NCBI GenBank assembly: GCA_030407315.1
Contig: JALQPE010000598.1
Span: 186,001-250,000 of the forward strand
Direction: 5' to 3'
DNA length: 64,000 nucleotides
From: Asparagopsis taxiformis
Taxonomy: Eukaryota; Rhodophyta; Florideophyceae; Bonnemaisoniales; Bonnemaisoniaceae
Under the pieces are notes generated by a model. The model saw nothing but the letters and a program-made list of their open reading frames with translations, did not search any database and had not been told where the DNA came from. Shown here in pieces: positions 54,657-63,633 of this stretch (the first letter of the stretch is position 1; each line of letters opens with the position of its first letter). The position numbers and the translations under genes are program-made.

Positions 54657-54813
54657 CATTTTATTCACACGTGTTACGCCTGGACTGGTTTGGTGAGCGG
54701 ACAAGTCTTGTCATAATCAACCCGATTTTGCCGTCGTTATCAGCCGTCCGTTCTATAACCGTTCCTCGTAATGACGCCAAAGTACACCTCTCCGTTCAAG
54801 CTTGCATCTTGAA

Positions 54814-55778
54814 ATGAATAACCCATCGCGAAAGCCCCCAAATCTTCAATTTCCACTATTTGGAAACATTGCGTCATGCTTCATCCTACCTCAGCCATGT
54901 CAATTTCCGGTACACAGCTACAAACGCACAAATTTCCATTCCGCTCGACCGCGGCATGCAACGGTGGTGAAAACCACAAAGCGCGCTCGAATTGTTGCTG
55001 AAATTGAATCCCCTTCAAACACAACTGTATTACGCGAGCGTGTCATAGACCTCGTTCGTTCTGTCGGGCGGGAGGGCGGTACAGAAGCTGAACAGGTACA
55101 ACAAATTGAGCTGGCGATTAGCGATCTGCTAGCTGCGCGAGCAAGCAATGAAGTTGCGCCCGTTGCAGCAGATGATCTTGATGCGACGCTAGGGCTTAAT
55201 TGGCAGTGTGCTATGCAGGGCAGATGGGAGCTTGCTTTCTCGACGGAGCGCCCCTTGTTACGTCTGATGACGGTTGGAGCGTACCCATTTTTCGCGACTG
55301 GAGATGTATATCAGCTGTTTGAAGCGGACGGTAAAATACAGGTATGTCGGGTGAGGTATTGGTGTGAGTCGACGTGTATTGATGTTTGTACTGACGTTTC
55401 TTTTGATTTGTGCAGAATGTAGTGGAATTTCGGAAGGATGTGGAAAGAGGAACTATACCGGCAGTAATGCGTGTCGGAGTGGAATATGAAGGTGATGACA
55501 ATGAGAGAAGATGCGATTTTGAGTTTCGTACAACGAGATTTCAGATTGGGAAAAGTGCACAGAAGAGCATCATGGACGCCAATGGGCTGAAGGAGCTTGA
55601 TGATGTAGGCGGTTGGCTCAATTTGGATTTCAAGTTCAACTTTGCTATCGGTAAGGGGTTTTTCCGTGTGATATGGTTGGATCACGCTCTGCGCATTGAT
55701 CGTGATACGTCAAATGGGAATGATTGGTTGAACATCTATTTATATAACGGACCAGTGGAACGATGCGGCACGTTGTGA
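54814..55778 (+). CDS. Plastid lipid-associated protein (fibrillin/PAP), two exons
   Basis: Exons 54814-55341 and 55416-55778 give 296 residues. The 74-bp intron has GTATGT, GTACTGACG and TTGTGCAG. Fibrillins bind lipids in plastoglobules and thylakoids and help in photoprotection and plastoquinone metabolism. The N-terminal 60 residues are basic and Ser/Thr-rich, fitting a transit peptide. The PAP domain shows LNWQCAMQGRWELAFSTERP, then DVYQLFEADGKIQNVVEF across the splice, and ends in the typical conserved WLDHALRIDRDTSNGNDWLN (DxxLRIxR.. G..F/V) block. ATG at 54814 is the first in the frame. Confidence 0.88.
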
Positions 55779-55939
55779 CGTGGAGAAATACTATTTCTCA
55801 GCCTTATTGAGTTTCGTTATCATAGATATATCTCGCGAAAATTGATTTTAAGATACTGTAGATTCTCTTCCTGCAAATAGATCATAATCACAATCAGTCA
55901 CAGACGCATGCCGCACCGATCCTAGCAAAGCACCATACG

Positions 55940-56936
55940 ATGTCGCACAATGATCCATCCTCTCCAAAATCACGAGCGCTACCTTTTCTGCGCGGAGGCA
56001 TAGCCGGCGTAACATCTTGGATGATGATCCATCCCGCGGACGTCGTGAAGGTGCGCATGCAGCTATCAAGCGAGGCTACCAATCCCGGTGTAAAATACCG
56101 TGGATTTCTACATGCCATCAACACGATTACCCGAACGGAGGGCATATCTGCCATGTACAGCGGCCTCAGCGCCGCCCTAACTCGCCAAGTAACCTATACG
56201 ACGCTTCGACTCGGTCTTTATTCATCTCTGCGCGAATCGTATAGCGACGATCAGGGGCGCATTTCAACCTTTGCAAAGTACGGTGTCGGCATGCTGAGCG
56301 GCGGTGTGGCTAGTGCGATTTCGACGCCTGTTGAAGTCAGCATGGTGCGGATGTACAATGACGGCGCGTTACCCCCGGCACAACGACGTGGCTATCGCAA
56401 TATCGGCGATGCGCTTTTCCGTATCGCGCGCGAGGAGGGCGTGTTTGGGTTGTGGCGAGGAGCTACGCCGACGATTGTGAGAAGTATGGTGGTGAATTGT
56501 GTACAATTAGGAACGTATGATGAGGCGAAGGAGATGTATTCCGCGACTGGAATTGGTCTATTGCAGGAGGGTGTGCCGTTGCATATTGCGGCATCGACAA
56601 CGTCAGGGTTTTGTTATTCAGTTGCGACCCTTCCGATCGATTCCGCGAAGACGAGATTGCAGAATCAGAAAGCATTGCCGGATAGATCGCTGCCGTACCG
56701 GAATTTGATGCATGCGATCGTGCGAGTGGCTCATGAGGAGGGTGTTCTGTCACTTTGGCGTGGTTTCTTACCCTATTTCGCTCGCTGCGCTGGTAGGTGT
56801 CACGATTTTTTTGTATCTGTTTCGCAGGAGTTATGTCTATTTTACTGACTTGAGAGCTTTATACGGTGTTTGCTTTGGTGCAGGCCATACGGTGGCAATG
56901 TTCTTGGTGCTTGAGCAAGTGAAGAAGGTTTTGTAA
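55940..56936 (+). CDS. Mitochondrial carrier, 2-oxoglutarate/malate (dicarboxylate) type, two exons
   Basis: Exons 55940-56792 and 56884-56936 give 301 residues, the usual carrier length. The 91-bp intron has GTAGGT, TTACTGACTT and GGTGCAG. Three repeats each carry the Px[DE]xx[KR] signature: HPADVVKVRMQ, TPVEVSMVRM and LPIDSAKTRLQ. The run MYSGLSAALTRQVTYTTLRLGLY is closely like the animal oxoglutarate carrier and plant DTC, which exchange 2-oxoglutarate, malate and related dicarboxylates across the inner mitochondrial membrane. The last exon supplies only the final transmembrane residues (GHTVAMFLVLEQVKKVL). Confidence 0.93.
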
Positions 56937-57433
56937 TTGGTCATGGAGAAGGCACGCCTTTTCAGCTGCTGAACAGGTACAGTTGTCTTGTAGGCAAACA
57001 AATTTTTCTGCAAGGTAGCGAAGCACGTGTAGCTGCGAAAAATACGGAGTGGACTTAACTTGGTGTAAGGTATTGACTGTAGTAAACGTTGTTTTCAAAG
57101 ATGTAAAGAGATTTTGAAGATGTAGCAAAACGTTGGGACGGCAATAAAGAGCAGGACGGATCAACTGCTTCAAAAACATGAGCGTCAAGCATAGACAATT
57201 ATATTTCCACTTGGCTTCCGGCCATTGGTTGAAAAAAATTCTATAAATCCCGAGTGAATCAGTTCGGAAGACACACGGGATTTCTTCATCAGATTCTCCT
57301 CGACCCATTCTTTCAAAGCTGTTCCCAATTCCCCGACATGTCTATTAATTGAAGCTAATTATTGTCGACCTTGCGTCCGAGGCCGAGCAGCAAACCCGCG
57401 ACAACTCTTCAATTTTTGCCTCGACTATCCGCA
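56937..57433. other. Intergenic region
   Basis: Between the carrier and the acyltransferase. The acyltransferase frame is open from 57362 but begins at TTG. Short ORFs on the minus strand have no domain. Nothing else recognised. Confidence 0.4.
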
Positions 57434-58489
57434 ATGGCAGCTGCGACGCTATCACAAGAGGAAAAGGCATTCATTCAAGAGCACAGCCGCCTCTTTCGCC
57501 CCGTCGAACATCCCGCTTTTGACCCTTTCAGACGCAAACGTATAAAAGTTCCCGTGTTGATCTCCTACCTCCAGGTCATCCTCTCTTTTCTTCTAATCCC
57601 TTTTCGCCTCACCATCGCTATAATTGCCACCATCATATGCTATGCACTCATCAAAATATTCGGGCCGCCTATCACGAAGGAGTCCATCGCCAATTTTGAG
57701 CCTACGATTCTACCACGGTGGAGACGGAGCATAGTGACAGCAGTGACTTATTTCTTGGCACGCAGTTTATTACTGTCCCTTGGTTTTTGGCGAATTAGAG
57801 GCACCCAACATCCAGATTATGACCATGAAGAAGCAAAAAAGGCCACTATTATCTCCAATCACTCCAGTTTGGCAGATCCGTGTATCCTTGCCTATTTATA
57901 CGCTCCAGCATTTGTCGCTAAATCGGCCGTGTATGGCATACCAGGGGTTGGAGTTGTCGGGGCCGCGCAGCATGCGTTCTATATCAACCGTGTGGATGGC
58001 TCTGGAGTCAGCGTCACGGAAAAGATTTGCGAAAGACAAAAGCTTGTCTCTCAGGGTGATGATGTTCCACCTGTTGCAATTTTCCCAGAAGGAACTACTA
58101 CAAGTGGCGATTACTTGTTGAAGTTTCGCACGGGCGCATTTGTTGCAGGCACGCCTGTGGTACCGATCCTGTTCAGATATGACCGCACGTTTTTCTCACC
58201 AGCATATGAAACCATCAAGACTGGGAAGTATCTTTACGGATTGTTGTCGCAATTTTCGAATAGTGTGGAGTACTACAAATTGCCGGTGTACTACCCTTCA
58301 GAAGAGGAAAAGAAAGACCCTAGATTGTACGCCGATAACGTACACGCGTTGATGTTGGAAAAGTCGCAAGAAGCAGTCGGGCTGAATCTTGTCAGTTCCA
58401 ATTCCAATTATGTCGATAAGATGGAGTATCACTCGATCGTGAGGGGAACAAAGCTGAAAAAAGGATTGCAGCTCAATTCGGACACGTAA
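57434..58489 (+). CDS. PlsC-type acyltransferase (LPLAT, LPCAT/LPEAT-like)
   Basis: A 351-residue membrane acyltransferase of glycerolipid metabolism that transfers an acyl group from acyl-CoA to a lysophospholipid. Two hydrophobic segments lie at about residues 45-80, followed by the catalytic motif SNHSSLADP (HxxxxD) near 143 and the substrate motif FPEGTTTSG near 219. VVPILFRYD is a further conserved block. It resembles LPEAT/LPCAT proteins, but the C-terminal EF-hands of some members are absent. ATG at 57434 chosen; the open frame upstream starts at TTG. Convergent with the RING-H2 gene. Confidence 0.92.
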   Translation: MAAATLSQEEKAFIQEHSRLFRPVEHPAFDPFRRKRIKVPVLISYLQVILSFLLIPFRLTIAIIATIICYALIKIFGPPITKESIANFEPTILPRWRRSIVTAVTYFLARSLLLSLGFWRIRGTQHPDYDHEEAKKATIISNHSSLADPCILAYLYAPAFVAKSAVYGIPGVGVVGAAQHAFYINRVDGSGVSVTEKICERQKLVSQGDDVPPVAIFPEGTTTSGDYLLKFRTGAFVAGTPVVPILFRYDRTFFSPAYETIKTGKYLYGLLSQFSNSVEYYKLPVYYPSEEEKKDPRLYADNVHALMLEKSQEAVGLNLVSSNSNYVDKMEYHSIVRGTKLKKGLQLNSDT

Positions 58490-58846
58490 ACCTGCAGACT
58501 GCAGTTGGATGACTTTTCCATCTTGACAACCTCAATTTCTTTTTACATTTGATTGCCTGCTGTTTTTATAAATTGTACAACAATCGTGTGAACACCTCAA
58601 TCTATTCTTATAACTTCAACACGGACATGCTCGAACGCTGCGCACATCCTCCACGGAAACCAATTATCCGTTGGGAAACACAATTAGCTTGGCAGTTGCT
58701 CAGATCAGATCAGCAGCGTGTTCAGTGATTCAACTATTCATTTGCCGGTACACTACTGCATGCCGCAAAGCCGCAGCAAATAGTCTCACGCGCCCGCTAT
58801 GGCCTCTATCAAGGCAACTGCTTCAAGCAAATTGGAGGCAGGACAC
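58490..58846. other. Convergent intergenic region
   Basis: Between the stops of the acyltransferase and the RING-H2 gene. It contains TGTACA at 58574-58579. No ORF of note. Confidence 0.4.
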
Positions 58847-59974
58847 TCACACTGATTGCAAAGATTGCGAATCGATATCCTGCTTGCACAGACAACAAGC
58901 CTTGTCCAATCTCAACCATACGTCAACGCAGTCCTTGTGAAAGTGATGCTTACAAGGTAAAAAGCGTATCATTTCGTCAACCTCGTAGTCGCACAGGCAT
59001 ATGACACAACTCGCATCTTCAAGGGAGTCGTTTCCGGTATGAGTCGAGAAAGTGGCAGCAGAATATGGCACAGCACTTAGACTCTGTACTTGAGCGGGGT
59101 CTGCAGCGCGCGCTCTTCGCCGCTCGCGCTCTGCGTACGGAAGCATGATCCGATAGACGAGAATGAATAGCGGAAGGCAGCATACGATGAGACAAAAACA
59201 TGCTAGAGGGAGAAATAGCAGCGCGTAGTAGATAATAGTCAAGGCGACGATGAGACGATATAAATGAGGAGCGGTCTCCGAACACGTGCCTCCATTGGAC
59301 ACCCAGATGGAACCGAGAATGAACCAGAACAAGTAGCACGCGTTGATGATACGAACGTAGCGGTCGAGGAAATCTGTCGAAATGTACAGACGGGAGGGCA
59401 GAGAAGAAGACTGTGGGAACGTAGCGGGCGGATTATCATCCGACTGTTGCGAAGACTGGTCTTGCGAAGCGGACTCAATGAGGGGCTCTGCACCGGTCTG
59501 GGTGGGCGATGCGATTGCCCCTGGCTGTGGATCCACAACTTCTACCACCACGGAAAGAACGGAGCGTTGGGAAGGGTCGGTAACCGGGGTTTGTGTGGGG
59601 GTACTATTCGCATACATGTCCAAATCGGAGGCAGAAAGACCGTTACGATGGGGCGCAAATGAATCACGGCCCTGGAAAATGTTGATACAACTGAGCACAA
59701 CAGTGGCGACTTGGAGCATGATGAGCACGAGGAGCCAAAAGCGCAGGGGTCTGTCGCAGGGGTGGCCACGACTCCAGAATAGAACGAAAATCTCTGCCAG
59801 GAGTTCACAGGAGACAAGAAAGACGGAGAGCATGCGACCGGCGGGTAGCAGGTCGCGCTGCACCTGGTCGGCTACATTGGAACGGAGACGGGTGGATTCG
59901 AGGTGAAAGATGCCGGAGCGGGGGCGGGTTGTCGGCATGTCGAAGGATGAATTTGCGGCGCCGCGGTGCGGCAT
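58847..59974 (-). CDS. Membrane RING-H2 E3 ubiquitin ligase
   Basis: A 375-residue protein. The C-terminus carries a RING-H2 finger (C3H2C3): CVICLCDYEVDEMIRFLPC, KHHFHKDCVDVWL and CCLC, with the His-His pair that defines the H2 class. Upstream are about five hydrophobic spans in two groups (residues about 45-110 and 225-300), separated by a polar Ser/Gln/Pro-rich loop. The same layout is found in plant membrane RING ligases such as At1g12760 and At4g11680. It should ubiquitinate membrane or secretory proteins; targets are unknown. ATG at 59974 (MPHRGAANSS) selected as the first in-frame Met in a normal position. Confidence 0.88.
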   Translation of the reverse strand: MPHRGAANSSFDMPTTRPRSGIFHLESTRLRSNVADQVQRDLLPAGRMLSVFLVSCELLAEIFVLFWSRGHPCDRPLRFWLLVLIMLQVATVVLSCINIFQGRDSFAPHRNGLSASDLDMYANSTPTQTPVTDPSQRSVLSVVVEVVDPQPGAIASPTQTGAEPLIESASQDQSSQQSDDNPPATFPQSSSLPSRLYISTDFLDRYVRIINACYLFWFILGSIWVSNGGTCSETAPHLYRLIVALTIIYYALLFLPLACFCLIVCCLPLFILVYRIMLPYAERERRRARAADPAQVQSLSAVPYSAATFSTHTGNDSLEDASCVICLCDYEVDEMIRFLPCKHHFHKDCVDVWLRLDKACCLCKQDIDSQSLQSV

Positions 59975-60324
59975 GCCGCGAGGAATGGAGGACGGTGGAT
60001 TGGAGTGGAGAGCGCTGAAGCTGGTGTGATGTGCGAGTATATGTACAAGTGTAGAACCAGTGCAACTGGTAGTTTGGTATGTCGATTTGGCCCGATATTT
60101 TTCGAGCTGCAAATATTGCAACTTACTGCCGTATGTTACGTACTGGCATGAGATGACAAGCGAGAATCGTTGGCAAAATGGAGTTGCCTCTTTTGTCTCT
60201 CCGATTCCCGCATTGTTCATCGCGGTACCCCCTTGTCATAATCTTATCACCTATCACCCCTGCTTTGCCGCTTGCGCAATTCGAACATGATTGCTTGGTT
60301 GGTTCACGACAAGCAAAAATGATT
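59975..60324. other. Intergenic region between RING-H2 gene and tRNA-Lys
   Basis: The RING-H2 frame remains open to 60220 in what is probably its leader. A run of A at 60315-60319 acts as the tRNA terminator on the minus strand. Nothing else recognised. Confidence 0.4.
60315..60319 (-). terminator. RNA polymerase III terminator of tRNA-Lys
   Basis: TTTTT on the minus strand, six bases after the discriminator base, as expected for Pol III termination. Confidence 0.75.
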
Positions 60325-60423
60325 CACCTCCCGCGGGGCTCGAACCCGCGACCAACAGATACCACCGACTTATTTCTAAGAGTCTGTCGCTCTTTGTCAT
60401 TGAACCGACTGAGCTAGGGAGGC
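60325..60423 (-). tRNA. tRNA-Lys(CUU) with D-loop intron and anticodon-loop intron
   Basis: The 99-nt minus-strand gene folds into a tRNA-Lys once two insertions are removed, leaving 73 nt. Acceptor stem GCCTCCC pairs with GGGAGGT (one G-U pair). T-arm is GCGGGTTCGAGCCCCGC. The anticodon arm reads ACAGA-CTCTTAA-TCTGT with anticodon CUU. A 16-nt insertion (GAAATAAGTCGGTGGT) follows nucleotide 37, the standard position, and contains AAG able to pair with the anticodon. A second, 10-nt insertion (TCAATGACAA) splits GGT from AGAGC, between nucleotides 20 and 21 of the D-loop. Introns at this D-loop site are known in the red alga Cyanidioschyzon merolae. Processing is inferred. Confidence 0.93.
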
Positions 60424-60584
60424 TTCCGAACTTACCAGAGCCCGTTTTTCCTAGGTATTCATACACTGTTGACATTGTTAGTTGCATTGTTTCACGTACT
60501 TGCCTTTCTCCATCCAACCACAAAACATCCACGCCGCACAAGCTTCTGCCGACACAGTTGCAAATTTTATCGACACAAACGCTC

Positions 60585-60959
60585 ATGGCTACTCCTCCTC
60601 GAAAAACGCCTACGCCGCGCAGAGAGAAACAGATAGCACCCGGTATATACTTCACACCGGCGCCATCAACCACCAAGCCACGAACAGTCCCAGAAACGCG
60701 CCCGTTATCTGAGATGTCGTTGTCGGAATTGCAAGCTGAACGCGACGCTCTCTTACAGTCTGTTGCAATGCTGCGTAGCTCCAACGTCCAAATTGACGCC
60801 TTCGACCCCGCTGGCGAGGACCCGGATCTCCGCCAGGCCCTGCTGGAAAATCGCGATATCATCGCCGCACGAGAGGCGCGTGCCGAGACTATCGCTCAGG
60901 CTATCGCATCCATGCCTTCCACATGTGCAGCAAAATCTGACAATGGCATGTTTTTGTAG
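60585..60959 (+). CDS. Small coiled-coil protein, unknown
   Basis: A 124-residue protein. The N-terminus is Pro/Thr/Arg-rich (MATPPRKTPTPRREKQIAPG). From about residue 45 it is helical with heptad-like spacing (SELQAERDALLQSVAML and DLRQALLENRDIIAAREARA). I do not recognise a family; the helix-loop-helix with conserved-looking ENRDII resembles several small coiled-coil scaffolds, without a firm match. It ends seven bases before the stop of the convergent CpcS/CpeS gene, so their 3'UTRs must overlap. Confidence 0.65.
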   Translation: MATPPRKTPTPRREKQIAPGIYFTPAPSTTKPRTVPETRPLSEMSLSELQAERDALLQSVAMLRSSNVQIDAFDPAGEDPDLRQALLENRDIIAAREARAETIAQAIASMPSTCAAKSDNGMFL

Positions 60960-60966
60960 TTGTACT

Positions 60967-61683
60967 TTATTTGTCTCCTAACTCGAGTCGTCGAATTTCA
61001 GTGGAAAATGACGCTGTAACAACTCCACGTCCAGAACTCGTTCGAATCTGCGACACTCTCATCCGCAGGTCGGGTGTCGCAAACCAAATTCTCTCCTCGG
61101 CAGCCGCCATGTCATAAAACGTTTTCAGCACAAACACCCCATCCGCTGTCATCTCCCACGTCCCAATTGCTGGGATAGTCTCAGCGTATCCAACACTTCG
61201 CAATAATCGTCCGTGTGCTGGTCCGTCTTTCACAACAGACATTAAAGTCGTTCCTTCCAAAACCTCGTCCTCTTCATCGTTCCAATCTGATTCTCCCTCC
61301 CAACTCATAAACAATGAAATGTCCGTATCATTCACCTCAACCTTATTTGCCTCACAGAGCGCGATCACACCTTCATCCGTCTTGTCACGCGGTTCGATCT
61401 TGATTTCACTTGTTACAGCTTCAAATTGTGACCATGCCAGGTTGTGGCTAGACCGTTGACTACGCCATTCTCCCATAGATTTTGTGAAAAACTCTTCCAC
61501 AGTCATTCCTTCAGGTGAATATGGTTTCGGTATGGTCTCATCCACCTCCATCACCATGCGTGTCTTGCGTGACTTTGATGCACATGTTGTAAACCGAGTC
61601 CGCTGTGCAATACGTCGAGGAAATCGTGTCTGTCCAATGTTTCTAGAGCCTGGTCTTGTGTGAATGGGTGTGATGAAAGCCAT
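60967..61683 (-). CDS. CpcS/CpeS-type phycobiliprotein lyase, plastid-targeted
   Basis: A 238-residue protein. CpcS/CpeS lyases attach phycobilins to Cys residues of phycobiliproteins (usually Cys-84 of the beta or alpha chains). Residues 1-45 are Arg/Thr-rich and lack acidic residues, fitting a plastid transit peptide. The lipocalin-like lyase domain begins MTVEEFFTKSMGEWRSQRSS and shows HNLAWSQFEAVTSEI, GRLLRSVGYAETIPAIGTWE, ERIWFATPDLRMRVSQI and ends SFSTEIRRL; each block is typical of the family. Phycobilisomes occur in red algae and cyanobacteria (and derived forms in cryptophytes), so this gene is the best lineage marker here. Single exon. Confidence 0.93.
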   Translation of the reverse strand: MAFITPIHTRPGSRNIGQTRFPRRIAQRTRFTTCASKSRKTRMVMEVDETIPKPYSPEGMTVEEFFTKSMGEWRSQRSSHNLAWSQFEAVTSEIKIEPRDKTDEGVIALCEANKVEVNDTDISLFMSWEGESDWNDEEDEVLEGTTLMSVVKDGPAHGRLLRSVGYAETIPAIGTWEMTADGVFVLKTFYDMAAAEERIWFATPDLRMRVSQIRTSSGRGVVTASFSTEIRRLELGDK

Positions 61684-61943
61684 TTGAAGTGCCGCGCCTA
61701 GATGTCCGATGCACTCTCCAGTGAGATCGGACTTTCCCCGTCCCCAACGTTTGTATCAAGCAAGATTGAGATCGTGTCTTAATTTGGTAGCCCCAAATTT
61801 ACCGAGATATTTTAGGGTTTTAATCTTACAGAGAAGTGATGCATCCTTCCTTTTATGGGAGATACCGTTCCCACTTCCCAACACTTCAATCGTCTACACA
61901 ACATCCCCGTCAAAGTGCATCTTGTGTTTCAAGATTTTTCACC

Positions 61944-63031
61944 ATGCCAAATGCAGCATTCCAATGTTCAATACCCCTAACCGCTCCATACGCATTCGAT
62001 ACTACTACTCCACTACGGAGACGACGAACCATTCATCGCACTTCATTTCGTGCTAAACCACTCCACATATCTACCTCTCTACGTGCTTGCACAGAAATAC
62101 CAACCCCACCAACAACTCTAGATGTTCTCATTCCACAAGTCGCTGCTACAGTTGATACAGCAATTGCCAATGGTCATAGGCGCTTGCAATTGACGACTCT
62201 AATTCCCGGATTAAATCCTCAGATAGAGAATACCGTCCCATACAATGAAGAATTGTTCCAACAAATTTCACTCCAGCTCATCTTGTCATCTGAGAGGCTC
62301 TCACAGTATCCCACAATATCATTACTCTTCAAGTCTGCCGGTACTGCCGCCGCTGCTCTAAATCAGTTTCGAAAGTCCGAGATCGCTGTCCCTGAAAATG
62401 TCAATATTGCATCGTACTTTGGCCGAGATGCAGCTATGGGAAAGTCTCGCATTGGTGATGCCAACATAATCGTCAATCCTGCTTCAGCGCGTGGTAATCC
62501 AGTATTCAAAGACTTGATGTCTCTTCTTGCAGAAGACAAAGATGCCATATGGATTCTCATCAATCCAGACTTTTCAGCGGACCGTGCAGCTCTTGGAATG
62601 CGCGAAATTGAGGAAACTGAGATGTTTTTGGCGTCCTTCACTTCCGTATTTTACTTTCGCAACCTGGTATGTTACATCCACTAACTCTCCGGATTCCACA
62701 GATTCTGATTCGGTACTAACACCAATTGCAGTTTGAGGTTCAGCGACCAAGACTCATCGCCGTTGAACGCGGTGCACTGCTTTTCGTTTACCCTGGAAAG
62801 TACCACCTCTTCAATCTGACAGATACGGGTTATGCTTACATAGATTCTACAGATGACATGCCAAGCCCGAATGAAATCACTACAAAAGTGCAGAGGGCCC
62901 GAGCGATGAATGCAAAACCAAGAGTATTGCAGGACGGTACGGATGAAGAATTCCTGAAGGTTGTAGCTGCATCTGCTCTTCTCGTTGCTACTGTATATAT
63001 TGCCCTGAAAGTTGGACTTGTGTTCCAGTGA
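61944..63031 (+). CDS. DUF1995 plastid protein, two exons
   Basis: Exons 61944-62666 and 62732-63031 give 340 residues. The 65-bp intron has GTATGT, a perfect TACTAAC branch sequence and ATTGCAG. DUF1995 proteins are plastid or cyanobacterial; the plant member LPA3 assists photosystem II assembly. Residues 1-60 are a Ser/Thr/Arg-rich transit peptide candidate. The domain shows RLQLTTLIPGLNPQ, YFGRDAAMGKSRIGDANIIV and LINPDFSADRAALGMREIEE. Exon 2 ends in a hydrophobic segment (VVAASALLVATVYIALKVGL) that may anchor it to a membrane. ATG at 61944 chosen; another in-frame Met lies at 61836. Confidence 0.87.
62667..62731 (+). other. Intron with TACTAAC branch sequence
   Basis: 65-bp intron of the DUF1995 gene. 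GTATGT donor and GGTACTAACACCAATTGCAG at the 3' end give the full yeast-type branch consensus 17 bases from the acceptor. Confidence 0.85.
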
Positions 63032-63633
63032 ACCCAATAGTATATGTATGGCGGTGAAATCCCAATGACAACGACTGTAGTAGTTCAATGAGTCTGGGTT
63101 TGTAGACAGATATTCATTTCCAGCTCGACCATATTGGAGAAAACATGATAGAAATGGTGGGAGGTACATGTATCGAGAATATGCGATGTTCAATTTGTTT
63201 TGTAACATTCGTCGCACTGTGCAATTTACCATTCACTGTGATAGAATAGGTGACTGGTAGTTTGCAGTTACTTGATCCCGAGAAAAAATGCTCAACTAGG
63301 TATTATCGGTGAGTAGCATTTCCAGCATCTGATGTGTCGAGAGTCATCCCGTTAGCGGTGATGCGGCCCGAGCACAACGAGATCGGCTTCCGAGGCCAAG
63401 TCCTCGCCAAAAAAATTTTGTCATCGGCACATTTTTGTTGCCAGATTGCTCAGTTTTTTGTGATTCCGGAGATCATCATTTCGATAATCACGTGTCCAAG
63501 AGCGATCACCCTTCCTCGTTTAGCCGGCCCAGAGGTTTGAGTGTACACACTTTCCACCGTTACGACTTCAATTGCAAGAAGCTTCTCAATCCATCTTTTC
63601 GATATTCGTGCCTACATCTGCCTCTCTCTGCAA
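63032..63633. other. Intergenic region
   Basis: Between the DUF1995 gene and the GNAT gene. Two overlapping plus-strand ORFs (63334-63540 and 63435-63749) show no domain and are out of frame with the downstream gene. Nothing else recognised. Confidence 0.4.
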
